Positions 47,864-54,163 of a DNA stretch of 54,163 bases are shown piece after piece. The number at the start of each line of letters is the position of its first letter. The first letter of the stretch is position 1. The position numbers were made by a program, and so were the translations under genes. This DNA is from a virus. The notes beneath the pieces were generated by a model. That model saw nothing but the letters and a program-made list of their open reading frames with translations, made no database searches and was not told where the DNA came from. The stretch is taken from IMG/VR virus record IMGVR_UViG_3300032223_000637, positions 1-54,163 of that record; one strand, given 5' to 3'.

Positions 47864-47964
47864 TTAAAAAACTTCTAGCATTAATTAAAAATTATAGAGA
47901 GGAAAGGGCTTTTAAAAAGAAGCTGGCAGAAATGCGTAAACGTGACCCTTTCATTTACAAATGA
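47860..47964 (+). CDS. 34-residue conserved basic protein
   Basis: A short gene, ATG 47860 to TGA 47964, overlapping the primase stop (ATGA) and the carbamoyltransferase start (ATGA). It encodes MIKKLLALIKNYREERAF followed by KKKLAEMRKRDPFIYK. The ending RKRDPFIYK is, as I recall, a hallmark of tiny proteins in T4-like cyanophages. It is amphipathic with 13 Lys/Arg. Perfect packing between two genes supports its reality. Its role is unknown; it may bind nucleic acid or membrane. Confidence 0.7.
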   Translation: MIKKLLALIKNYREERAFKKKLAEMRKRDPFIYK

Positions 47965-49430
47965 TTACCTGGGGCGTATCAGCAGGAGCCCATAATGCTG
48001 CCCTTGCCGTATTCAAAGACGATGAGTTGGTATTTGCCAGTTCGTCAGAAAGATTTAGTAAAATTAAAAATGATCCAGACCTGTGTCACGAACTAGTTAA
48101 TCACGCAATTAACTTACACGGTCGACCAAATGAAGTATGCTGGTATGAGCGTCCGGTAAAAAAAGCCTTTAGAAAACTATTTGCAAAACAAGGTTGGCAA
48201 TTAGAAAATCTAAAAATGTATATGAATAGGTTTGCTGTAACTGCACCTATTAAAACCTGCGATCATCATCTCAGTCACGCTGCTGGCGGTTTCTACACAA
48301 GTCCATTTGAAGAAGCCTGCGTATTAGTAATTGATGCCATTGGTGAATTTAAAACCTGCAGTATATGGTCAGCTAGAAAGGATAAACTGACCTACATCTC
48401 TGGGTTAGATTATCCAACTAGTGCTGGATTGTTTTATTCAGCAATGACACAACGAGTAGGTCTTAAACCTATTGAAGAAGAATATATCCTTATGGGTATG
48501 GCAGCATATGGCAATGCTAATCGTTTATCTAGGGATATGCTGACAGATTTTATCTCATTCCCAAATGACGATTATCAAAATCCTTTTCGTCTTAAACAAA
48601 ATCTCCATAGGGGATGTGACTGGTGGCGGCCTGAATTGAATACGCAACAAGACTTTTACGATATTGCCGCTGCCACCCAATCTATCTACGAGATGATGTT
48701 TGAAAGAACTTTATATAAAGCAATGGATTCTGTTGGCAGTGAAAATCTAGTGTTAATGGGAGGGTGTGCATTAAACTGTGCTGCCAACTCAATAGCCTAC
48801 AAGTATTTCAAGAACGTATGGATTATGCCGGCACCAGGAGATGATGGTTCGGCTATCGGTGCGGTATTAGCACACAAAAAGAAGCATATCAATTGGACTG
48901 GTCCTTATCTAGGCTATGACATAAAGCCAACAGCAACTAACGAAGAAATTGTCGAGTATCTATTAGAAAATAAGATCTGCGGAGTTGCACGTGGCCCTGC
49001 AGAGTTTGGTCCACGAGCCTTAGGTAATCGTAGTTTGTTGGCGGATCCTAGAGATTTGACTATAAAGAAAGAAGTCAACAAAATAAAACAACGCCAACAG
49101 TTTAGACCATTTGCTCCGGCAGTGTTAGAAGAGTTTGCCAATGATCATTTTGATATGCCAACTAACTCAACCCCATATATGCAATATGCTGTGAAGTGTA
49201 AAACACCTAAAACATATCCAGCTATTGTACACGAAGACGGGACCAGTAGAGTTCAGACAGTGCCCGATGATGGATCACCTTTTAGAATGTTGTTAGAAGA
49301 ATGGTATCAGAAATCTGGTTCTCCTATGTTGTTGAATACCAGCCTTAACATCAAAGGACAACCTATGGTAAATGATGCTGCTGATTCTCGCAATTTTGAA
49401 AGCCTATATGGTGTTAAAGTGTTTAACTAG
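47961..49430 (+). CDS. NodU/CmcH-family carbamoyltransferase
   Basis: A 489-residue protein. The N-terminal ASKHA-type domain begins ITWGVSAGAHNAALAVF and has TCDHHLSHAAGGFYTSPFEEACVLVIDAIGE (metal-binding His residues). The YrdC-like C-terminal part has GGCALNCAANS, PGDDGSAIGAVLAH, the signature ARGPAEFGPRALGNRSLLADPR, and ends NTSLNIKGQP. These enzymes transfer carbamoyl from carbamoyl phosphate via carbamoyl-AMP to hydroxyl groups of sugars or antibiotics. Similar genes are known in cyanophages. Its location between primase and helicase is not with the glycan island, so a DNA- or nucleotide-directed substrate is also possible. Confidence 0.88.
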   Translation: MITWGVSAGAHNAALAVFKDDELVFASSSERFSKIKNDPDLCHELVNHAINLHGRPNEVCWYERPVKKAFRKLFAKQGWQLENLKMYMNRFAVTAPIKTCDHHLSHAAGGFYTSPFEEACVLVIDAIGEFKTCSIWSARKDKLTYISGLDYPTSAGLFYSAMTQRVGLKPIEEEYILMGMAAYGNANRLSRDMLTDFISFPNDDYQNPFRLKQNLHRGCDWWRPELNTQQDFYDIAAATQSIYEMMFERTLYKAMDSVGSENLVLMGGCALNCAANSIAYKYFKNVWIMPAPGDDGSAIGAVLAHKKKHINWTGPYLGYDIKPTATNEEIVEYLLENKICGVARGPAEFGPRALGNRSLLADPRDLTIKKEVNKIKQRQQFRPFAPAVLEEFANDHFDMPTNSTPYMQYAVKCKTPKTYPAIVHEDGTSRVQTVPDDGSPFRMLLEEWYQKSGSPMLLNTSLNIKGQPMVNDAADSRNFESLYGVKVFN

Positions 49431-49434
49431 AGTG

Positions 49435-49440
49435 TATAAT
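49435..49440 (+). promoter_or_regulatory. TATAAT -10 element six bases before the helicase ATG
   Basis: Perfect TATAAT (49435-49440), then TAAAGT and ATG 49447. It has the spacing of the leaderless promoters at 39741 and 46818, but the -35 position (TGTTAA at 49412-49417) is poor, so activity may be weaker or activator-dependent. Confidence 0.5.
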
Positions 49441-49446
49441 TAAAGT

Positions 49447-50862
49447 ATGATTAAAGATTACGGAATAGAAGTACAGAAGTTATATCTAGAAATTATGTTA
49501 TCAGATGCTGAAACGTTTGTGCGTTGTCAAGGCATCTTTGACCATACTTTGTTTGATCGTAAACTTCAAGATGCAGCAGAGTTTATGAACACCTATGCCA
49601 GAGAGTATAATGTGTTGCCAGACTACAATATGGTTAATGCTAGTTGTAGAACAGATCTAGTGAAACCAGAAGACCTTAAAGATGGCCATATGGATTGGTT
49701 TATGGACGAGTTCGAACAGTTCACTCGTCACAAAGCATTGGAACGTGCGATTATTAATTCAGCAGACCTGTTAGAAAAACACGACTACGGTGCTGTTGAA
49801 GTTATGGTCAAAGAAGCAGTACAGATCGGTCTTGCCAAGGATATGGGCACAGATTACTTTGCTGATCCACGCAGTCGATTGATGAAGATCAAGGACAAGA
49901 ACGGACAAGTAAGTACTGGTTGGCCGACATTAGACAAACGTTTGTTTGGTGGTATGAACCGCGGAGAGTTGAATATCTTTGCAGGTGGTTCAGGAGCAGG
50001 TAAGTCGCTATTCTTAGCGAACCTAGGAGTGAATTGGGCACTACAGGGGTTGAACGTAGTTTACCTTACATTGGAACTTTCTGAAGAGTTAGTGTCAATG
50101 CGTATCGATGCAATGCTAACAGGCATTCCAACAAAAGAGATTTTCAAAGACTTAGATGATGTTGAGATGAAAGTTAGAATCATCGGTAAGAAATCTGGTG
50201 CAATGCAGATCAAGTATATGCCGTCTGGGAAAACCGCAAATGATCTAAGAGCGTATTTGAAAGAGTTTGAAATTAAAACTGGACGCAAAGTTGATGTGTT
50301 GTTAGTTGACTATTTAGACTTGTTGATGCCTGTGAGCAAGAAGATTAGCCCGGCAGACTTGTTTATCAAAGACAAGTATGTATCAGAAGAACTGCGTAAC
50401 CTAGCAGTTGAAAAGAACTGTGTGTTTGTCACAGCGGCACAGTTAAATCGTGGGGCTGTTGAAGAAGTTGAATTTGATCACAGTCATATTTCAGGCGGTT
50501 TGTCAAAGATTCAAACAGCAGATAACGTGTTTGGTATCTTTACATCACGAGCAATGCGTGAACGTGGACGCTATCAAATTCAGTTAATGAAAACTCGTTC
50601 ATCAAGCGGTGTTGGTATGAAAGTTGATTTAGAGTTTAATCTAGAAAGCCTTAAGATCACAGACCTGCCAGAAGATGAACAAGAAAGCAATGGTGCAACA
50701 TCTAGAGGTGCTAGTTCAATTATTGACAGCATCAAACGTAAAACAGAAATCACACAGCGTGAAGAACCCACAGATGGTGCTCCTGTTGGCAAAGTACGTG
50801 CTACCGTAGAATCCACAAAACTACGTGAAATTTTAAACAGTATGGGCGGAGATGAAGAGTAG
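49447..50862 (+). CDS. 41: Replicative DNA helicase (gp41)
   Basis: A 471-residue DnaB/RecA-fold helicase. The N-terminal domain runs to about 150; Walker A GGSGAGKS is at 180-187; NVVYLTLELSEELVSMRIDAM (catalytic Glu), VDVLLVDYLDLL (Walker B), VFVTAAQLNRGAVEE and HSHISGGLSKIQTADNVFGI complete the helicase motifs. Gp41 is the hexameric lagging-strand helicase of the T4 replisome. Its final codons overlap the next gene start by 11 bases. Confidence 0.94.
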   Translation: MIKDYGIEVQKLYLEIMLSDAETFVRCQGIFDHTLFDRKLQDAAEFMNTYAREYNVLPDYNMVNASCRTDLVKPEDLKDGHMDWFMDEFEQFTRHKALERAIINSADLLEKHDYGAVEVMVKEAVQIGLAKDMGTDYFADPRSRLMKIKDKNGQVSTGWPTLDKRLFGGMNRGELNIFAGGSGAGKSLFLANLGVNWALQGLNVVYLTLELSEELVSMRIDAMLTGIPTKEIFKDLDDVEMKVRIIGKKSGAMQIKYMPSGKTANDLRAYLKEFEIKTGRKVDVLLVDYLDLLMPVSKKISPADLFIKDKYVSEELRNLAVEKNCVFVTAAQLNRGAVEEVEFDHSHISGGLSKIQTADNVFGIFTSRAMRERGRYQIQLMKTRSSSGVGMKVDLEFNLESLKITDLPEDEQESNGATSRGASSIIDSIKRKTEITQREEPTDGAPVGKVRATVESTKLREILNSMGGDEE

Positions 50863-51112
50863 AAGTTTTACAGTTTTAGAGTGGTTTACCGAACATCCAA
50901 ACAGTATTTTACACCCAGATGCGTTAGATATAGATTGGCCCAAGGTACAACGTGAAGCAGGGCCAGAGCATATCAAATGGTTAATGAAGCAGGATAAAAC
51001 CCGCTGTCAAATGATCTTAGAAAAAGATCAAAAGCAAGGTAAAAGCCGATTAGTAGCGGAATTTTACGATGAAGGACTTGCTGTTGACTACGTGCTGCTT
51101 TGGGCTAAATAA
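50852..51112 (+). CDS. Small conserved hypothetical protein
   Basis: An 86-residue protein: SFTVLEWFTEHPNSILHPDALDIDWPKVQREAGPEHIKWLMKQDKTRCQMILEKDQKQGKSRLVAEFYDEGLAVDY. A small alpha/beta fold with no known motif; similar proteins follow gp41 in cyanophages. It overlaps the gp41 stop. Its own TAA is part of the next late box (TAAATA at 51106). Confidence 0.7.
   Translation: MKSRSFTVLEWFTEHPNSILHPDALDIDWPKVQREAGPEHIKWLMKQDKTRCQMILEKDQKQGKSRLVAEFYDEGLAVDYVLLWAK
51106..51111 (+). promoter_or_regulatory. Late-type promoter box TAAATA
   Basis: GCTAAATAACAGTATG: five bases before the ATG at 51117, overlapping the stop of the preceding gene. The 14-base core TAAATAACAGTATG is identical to the gp13 promoter/start at 16480. 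Confidence 0.6.
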
Positions 51113-51116
51113 CAGT

Positions 51117-51485
51117 ATGAAAATATCTGAAATACTCGTTGAGGGCGGAAAAAGCAAACTAAGCGATCCGGCCCAGGCTGCACTAAAAGGTGCAATGACC
51201 ACCCCAGATGCTAACAACAATGCAGGTGATGCCTACAAAAGCTATCGCTTTGGTATTGCACTAGCAGGTGCTCCAGAATACCCAACTAAAGCTACCAACG
51301 ATATCGGCGGAGATCCTTTAATCACTCTCTACACCGACGAAGAGTTTGAGATGGTACAGTATGCTGCCAAACAATCAAATGTTGGCAAGATCAAGCGCCT
51401 AACTTCGATGAGATCCGAAGAAAAGAAAGATACCTATAAAACCAGCCCAGTGGCAAAACCCAAGAAAAACCGCTTCGGAGTTTAA
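51117..51485 (+). CDS. Probable capsid-targeted small protein with CTS-like N-terminus
   Basis: A 122-residue protein from ATG 51117 (the in-frame ATG at 51069 precedes the late box). It begins MKISEILVEGGKSK, a short amphipathic helix ending in L-V-E, matching the [LI]-x-E cleavage rule of T4-type prohead protease. The rest (DAYKSYRFGIALAGAPEYPTKATNDIGGDPLITLYTDEEFEMVQYAAKQ) is a compact conserved domain, with a basic disordered C-terminus (KPKKNRFGV). Late control suggests a virion component. Its function is unknown; the CTS reading is weaker than for 24842. Confidence 0.6.
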   Translation: MKISEILVEGGKSKLSDPAQAALKGAMTTPDANNNAGDAYKSYRFGIALAGAPEYPTKATNDIGGDPLITLYTDEEFEMVQYAAKQSNVGKIKRLTSMRSEEKKDTYKTSPVAKPKKNRFGV

Positions 51486-51486
51486 G

Positions 51487-52191
51487 ATGTGGTTGCGTGA
51501 ATTTGCTCCCAGTTATTTCGTTACAGTAAACAGAGACCTAAATCCCAAGATTTGGCAGGGTACTGAGCTTGATCCCACAGTAGCACACAAGCTGAAGATG
51601 ATCGCTGAAAAGTTTCAAGAATTCCTTGGTGTGGACCTTGATGTCATAGACTATACAATCACAGGTTCCAATGCTAACTACACCTGGACTAAGTTTTCAG
51701 ATCTAGACCTACACATATTGGTCAACGGTGAGATCACTGATGCACAACGTGAACTGTTCAATGCCAAAAAGGCACTCTGGGCAGAACATCACAATATCAC
51801 TATCAAAGGCATACCTGTTGAGTGTTATGTACAGGGATCAGCTGAGCCACATCATTCAACAGGTGTGTATTCAGTGGCTAAAAACAAGTGGCTAGAGCAG
51901 CCTAAAAAATCTAAACCCAGCGTTGATGATGCTGTGGTCAAAGCCAAGATGGACAGCCTAGTACACGATGTAGCAGCAGCAATGGCTTCAGGCAGCATCA
52001 AGAAAATCGAAACAGTCAAAGAGCGTATTACCAATATGCGCAAGTCAGGACTGGAACGTGCTGGTGAATGGTCAGTGGAAAACCTAGTATTCAAAGGTCT
52101 ACGCAACCTAGGTATCATCGACGAGTTGTCGGAGAAAATCCGCGAATTGGAAGACCGAGAACTAAGTCTGGAAAGCCGAAATTTGACATAG
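51487..52191 (+). CDS. Nucleotidyltransferase (Pol beta superfamily)
   Basis: A 234-residue protein. ITGSNANYTWTKFSDLDLHILV gives the G60-S61 and D72-x-D74 catalytic signature, and E112 in IPVECYVQ is the likely third metal ligand, the minimal nucleotidyltransferase fold. A long charged helical C-terminus (residues 145-234) follows. Similar proteins occur in T4-like marine phages with unknown acceptor. They could nucleotidylate a protein or RNA, as MNT-type enzymes do, but no antitoxin partner is visible. It lies one base after the CTS-like gene. Confidence 0.78.
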   Translation: MWLREFAPSYFVTVNRDLNPKIWQGTELDPTVAHKLKMIAEKFQEFLGVDLDVIDYTITGSNANYTWTKFSDLDLHILVNGEITDAQRELFNAKKALWAEHHNITIKGIPVECYVQGSAEPHHSTGVYSVAKNKWLEQPKKSKPSVDDAVVKAKMDSLVHDVAAAMASGSIKKIETVKERITNMRKSGLERAGEWSVENLVFKGLRNLGIIDELSEKIRELEDRELSLESRNLT

Positions 52192-52211
52192 TCGATAAAT
52201 ACGCATATAAT
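52183..52211 (+). promoter_or_regulatory. Consensus sigma-70 promoter with a late box in its spacer
   Basis: Perfect TTGACA (52183-52188), 17-base spacer, perfect TATAAT (52206-52211). The spacer contains GATAAATA (late box TAAATA at 52196-52201). Host polymerase and late-modified polymerase would compete for the same DNA. The -35 spans the stop of the nucleotidyltransferase gene. Confidence 0.75.
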
Positions 52212-52234
52212 TAATTTACTATGCGAGCACGACT

Positions 52235-52681
52235 ATGTTACACATCATCAACAATCTAGAAGACAATTTCCTAAAACTAATCAAAGACGATCCTGTTCGT
52301 CCTGAGATTCCTGTTGAACAGCGAGTCAATGACAACAGCCGAATCTTCGTGCTCAAAGATGACAACGGCGAACCTCTAGCAGTGACCTGTGTGAAGTTTC
52401 TAGCAGGCATTCCCGCTTCAGTAAACGACCTTGCAGACACAGTGGTCAACACCAATACCGCAGTGTTCTACACTATTTGGAGTTATGCTGCTGGTGCTGG
52501 TAAACGCCTAATTGAAGAAGCACAACAGCAGATCCAAACTGAACAGCCAGAAGTCAAGACCTATGTAACACTGTCGCCAAAGACTGAAATGGCTCGACGT
52601 TTCCACCACAAAAACGGTGCTGTGACCTATCGCGAAAACGCAGACACTGTGAACTATCTCTACGGCCATAATCATCAGTAA
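52235..52681 (+). CDS. GNAT/malonyl-CoA decarboxylase-like domain protein
   Basis: A 148-residue protein. AVFYTIWSYAAGAGKRLIEEAQQQIQTEQPEVKTYVTLSPKTEMARRFHHKNGAVTYRENADTVNYLY resembles the C-terminal catalytic part of malonyl-CoA decarboxylase (GNAT fold: S-P...RFH-x-[RK]-NGA...NY-x-Y). The N-terminal half supplies only short strands, so it is a minimal GNAT-like protein. An acyl-CoA dependent reaction is possible; the substrate is unknown. Transcribed from the dual promoter at 52183, 24 bases after the -10. No clear ribosome site before the ATG. Confidence 0.6.
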   Translation: MLHIINNLEDNFLKLIKDDPVRPEIPVEQRVNDNSRIFVLKDDNGEPLAVTCVKFLAGIPASVNDLADTVVNTNTAVFYTIWSYAAGAGKRLIEEAQQQIQTEQPEVKTYVTLSPKTEMARRFHHKNGAVTYRENADTVNYLYGHNHQ

Positions 52682-52711
52682 TTGTGTTTTTCATAGTATA
52701 AGTAATGTACT

Positions 52712-52960
52712 ATGTTAATAAGACAATTTCGTAAATGGTGGGCCGCCCAGGATCACCAATGGGACAGCCCGTTCATCGATGGCTATACCGCTGATCAATA
52801 CACAGACCTACGTGTTCGTGAACAGATCACACGTGAGTATCAGGCACGTTACTGCTCGGGACCTACACCATTTACACACCCTGAACAGTTTGATCCCTTG
52901 AACCCTCCCTTGGGCTACAAGTACGATCCCTACTATGAACTTTGGATAAAAACACCGTGA
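52712..52960 (+). CDS. Small hypothetical protein
   Basis: An 82-residue protein, rich in aromatic residues, Pro, Asp and Gln: FRKWWAAQDHQWDSPFIDGYTADQYTDLRVREQITREYQARYCSG, ending in a PLGYKYDPYYELWIKT strand. No membrane segment and no recognised family. It is coupled (GTGA) to the DUF2061-like membrane protein downstream, so it may act with it at the membrane face. Confidence 0.55.
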   Translation: MLIRQFRKWWAAQDHQWDSPFIDGYTADQYTDLRVREQITREYQARYCSGPTPFTHPEQFDPLNPPLGYKYDPYYELWIKTP

Positions 52961-53136
52961 CAGAGACACATCAAAGAACCATCGCTCGTGCGATCAGCTA
53001 TAGAATCATAGCACTGTTGATCACTGCCTTATGGACAGGCTTCAGTGATGCTGTGATCATACACATCATACTAACAGCCATACACTACGGCCACGAGCGC
53101 CTATGGATGCGAATTAATTGGGGACGTACACAATGA
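52957..53136 (+). CDS. DUF2061-like small membrane protein
   Basis: A 59-residue protein with a GTG start overlapping the previous stop (GTGA). RTIARAISYRIIALLITALWTGFSDAVIIHIILTAIHYGHERLWMRINWG has the DUF2061 pattern (K/R-x-x-SYR start, two hydrophobic helices, terminal Y-x-HERLW-x-x-x-x-WG). DUF2061 proteins are inner-membrane proteins of unknown function in bacteria. Its ATGA overlap with the next gene indicates co-translation of a membrane pair. Confidence 0.75.
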   Translation: MTETHQRTIARAISYRIIALLITALWTGFSDAVIIHIILTAIHYGHERLWMRINWGRTQ

Positions 53137-53483
53137 CCTTAGAACAGATCGTATTAGCAGTAGGAGTTTGGGCAGTACTTATGGTAATCTGCTATACACA
53201 CAGTGGTTGGCAGAATATGCGTGACTGCTATGGTATGTGGTTTACACGGGAATATTGGACCAACTACAACACCGTGGAGTTTGTCAGCTGGGTAGCCAAG
53301 GCCATTATCATCATTCCGGGCTTGATCTTTGGCATACAGATTTGGCAGCTATACTATCTAACACTGTTGACCAGCGTTACTTTAATCTGGGCCAGCCGCA
53401 AGAAAGCCTTGCCTACACTAGTGGGATTTAACACTATGTGGGCCTGGTTGAGCTTGATGGTCTTGGCGCAGCATTGGTTGTGA
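53133..53483 (+). CDS. Multi-pass membrane protein
   Basis: A 116-residue protein from ATG 53133. Three to four hydrophobic segments (IVLAVGVWAVLMVICY; FVSWVAKAIIIIPGLIFGIQI; LYYLTLLTSVTLIWA; GFNTMWAWLSLMVLAQ) with short charged loops. No signal peptide cleavage site and no holin-specific motif, but size and topology would also fit a holin or a superinfection-exclusion protein. It is paired with the DUF2061-like gene. Confidence 0.6.
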   Translation: MTLEQIVLAVGVWAVLMVICYTHSGWQNMRDCYGMWFTREYWTNYNTVEFVSWVAKAIIIIPGLIFGIQIWQLYYLTLLTSVTLIWASRKKALPTLVGFNTMWAWLSLMVLAQHWL

Positions 53484-53487
53484 TGCA

Positions 53488-53540
53488 GGCGAAGCCGGAG
53501 CGCGATTTTTCCACGCGAAGCGTTAAGCGCAGATTTTTTA
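53488..53540 (+). repeat. Two GC-rich GCGAAGC direct repeats with T-runs
   Basis: Two units of about 23 bases, each GCGAAGC-n3/4-AGCGC-(A)GATTTTT, at 53489-53510 and 53515-53538. Each contains a mini-hairpin with GAA triloop (GGC-GAA-GCC and ACGC-GAA-GCGT). It is the only GC-rich intergenic element in this AT-rich window and ends in T6, so it may serve as terminator or as a single-strand structural signal. Confidence 0.55.
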
Positions 53541-53562
53541 AAGAGAGTTATACTAGCATATT

Positions 53563-54156
53563 ATGAACATATATACCCTAGAAGACATCAAAGTCATCGA
53601 CACTTTTATCCCCGAGCACTATCAACGTAGTCTCAACGGTTTTTTACTGAGCCCCGAGTTTCCACTATACCGAAACAACGGGACAGCCTACGATCGTGTA
53701 GAACGTGTGACCGCAGATATGCCCGTGTACTTAGATTCAAAGACACGCGAGCATACGCAGTACGTACACAGTTTCGCAGCACGTGGAGAAATAGACAGCC
53801 AATTCTGGCCAAGAGTAGCACCCTTGTTCTTCGAACTAGAACGCAGACTCGGTAGAGAATGCCGTATACTACGCTGTAAGCTAAACCTCAATACACAAGA
53901 TCGCGAATTCGCTGAAGATGAACACTATCCCGCACACATTGATGTAGCACAGAAAGACTGTGTGACTGCTATCTACTATGTCACAGATTCAGACGGTGAT
54001 ACCATATTCTACAACGATGATATGACTGAAATGACTCGTGTAACTCCCAAGCAGGGACAGTTAGTATACTTTCCTTGTAGAGTTCGTCACGCTGGACAGC
54101 CACCTAGAAACACACAGTATCGTATGGTAATCAACTTTAACGTCAAGCTGGTATAA
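53563..54156 (+). CDS. 2OG-Fe(II) oxygenase, prolyl-hydroxylase type with canonical HxD
   Basis: A 197-residue protein. H125-I-D127 in HYPAHIDVAQ, H176 in VRHAG and R187 in YRMVINFN form the complete facial triad and 2OG ligand. DCVTAIYYVTDSDGDTIFYND and TPKQGQLVYFPCRVRH follow the Tpa1/P4H fold. This is the fourth oxygenase in the window and of a different subfamily from those near 3464-5319. A TATACT lies nine bases before the ATG but lacks a -35. Its stop is inside the late box at 54152. Confidence 0.85.
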   Translation: MNIYTLEDIKVIDTFIPEHYQRSLNGFLLSPEFPLYRNNGTAYDRVERVTADMPVYLDSKTREHTQYVHSFAARGEIDSQFWPRVAPLFFELERRLGRECRILRCKLNLNTQDREFAEDEHYPAHIDVAQKDCVTAIYYVTDSDGDTIFYNDDMTEMTRVTPKQGQLVYFPCRVRHAGQPPRNTQYRMVINFNVKLV

Positions 54157-54159
54157 ATA
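54152..54159 (+). promoter_or_regulatory. Perfect T4-type late promoter box TATAAATA
   Basis: GTATAAATACAAC at the window end matches the full T4 late consensus and overlaps the stop codon of the oxygenase gene. It should drive a gene starting just beyond the window. Confidence 0.65.
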
Positions 54160-54163
54160 CAAC

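Noticed and set aside
1-54163. tRNA genes, CRISPR arrays, insertion sequences, integrase or photosynthesis genes
   Set aside because: None could be recognised on reading both strands; no clover-leaf with T-loop, no regular spacer repeats, no transposase or psb-type protein. A tRNAscan or CRISPR search would be needed to exclude weak cases.

Overview
The window is a contiguous piece of a T4-like myovirus genome. It encodes recognisable T4 core proteins: dNMP kinase gp1, gp4, gp13, gp14, gp15, gp16, gp17, gp18, gp19, a gp54/gp48-like protein, gp32, UvsX, a UvsY-like protein, UvsW, gp41 and gp61. The many accompanying small conserved genes look like those of the marine and freshwater cyanophage/pelagiphage branch of T4-like phages rather than enteric T4. 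No photosynthesis gene, tRNA, integrase, insertion sequence or CRISPR array is visible. The host cannot be named. Several promoters match the sigma-70 consensus, and one small protein has a Gram-negative type signal peptide, so a Gram-negative host is likely. Coding density is very high and no gene-free stretch exceeds about 300 bases.

Layout. (1) 1-4650, minus strand: a tightly overlapped operon of two 2OG-Fe(II) oxygenases and three flavin-dependent (tryptophan-type) halogenases, the last cut by the window edge; a third oxygenase (4726-5319) faces away from it. (2) 6236-13054: two virion or fibre proteins, one of 2024 residues with internal repeats. (3) 13051-16457, minus strand: a small protein, a Nudix-like protein without a Nudix box, gp15 and gp14. 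(4) 16491-29889: gp13, dNMP kinase, an opposed HNH/zinc protein, tail sheath gp18, tail tube gp19, a baseplate-tube protein, gp4, small terminase, two probable head-associated proteins, large terminase and a 625-residue conserved protein. (5) 30064-33563: small secreted protein, gp32, UvsX and UvsY-like recombination genes. (6) 33594-39744: an eight-gene surface-glycan island (FkbM methyltransferase, a cytidylyltransferase-cupin fusion, six glycosyltransferase-like proteins that look like products of local duplication). (7) 39776-45321: an unknown protein, UvsW, small conserved genes and a truncated DnaE-like protein. (8) 45318-50862: a minus-strand gene, a virion protein, primase, a 34-residue gene, a NodU-type carbamoyltransferase and the replicative helicase. 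(9) 50852-54156: small proteins, a nucleotidyltransferase, membrane proteins and a fourth 2OG oxygenase.

Regulation is unusually legible. A TAAATA late-type box precedes structural genes on both strands, and in seven cases lies exactly five bases before the ATG. Sigma-70 promoters with exact 17-base spacers precede replication and nucleotide genes, and two have the -10 box exactly six bases before the ATG. Either geometry puts the expected transcription start on the A of the start codon, so many transcripts here may be leaderless. Two proteins carry N-termini resembling the T4 capsid-targeting sequence, which suggests packaging inside the head. The most distinctive genetic content is the halogenase/oxygenase operon and the duplicated glycosylation island.
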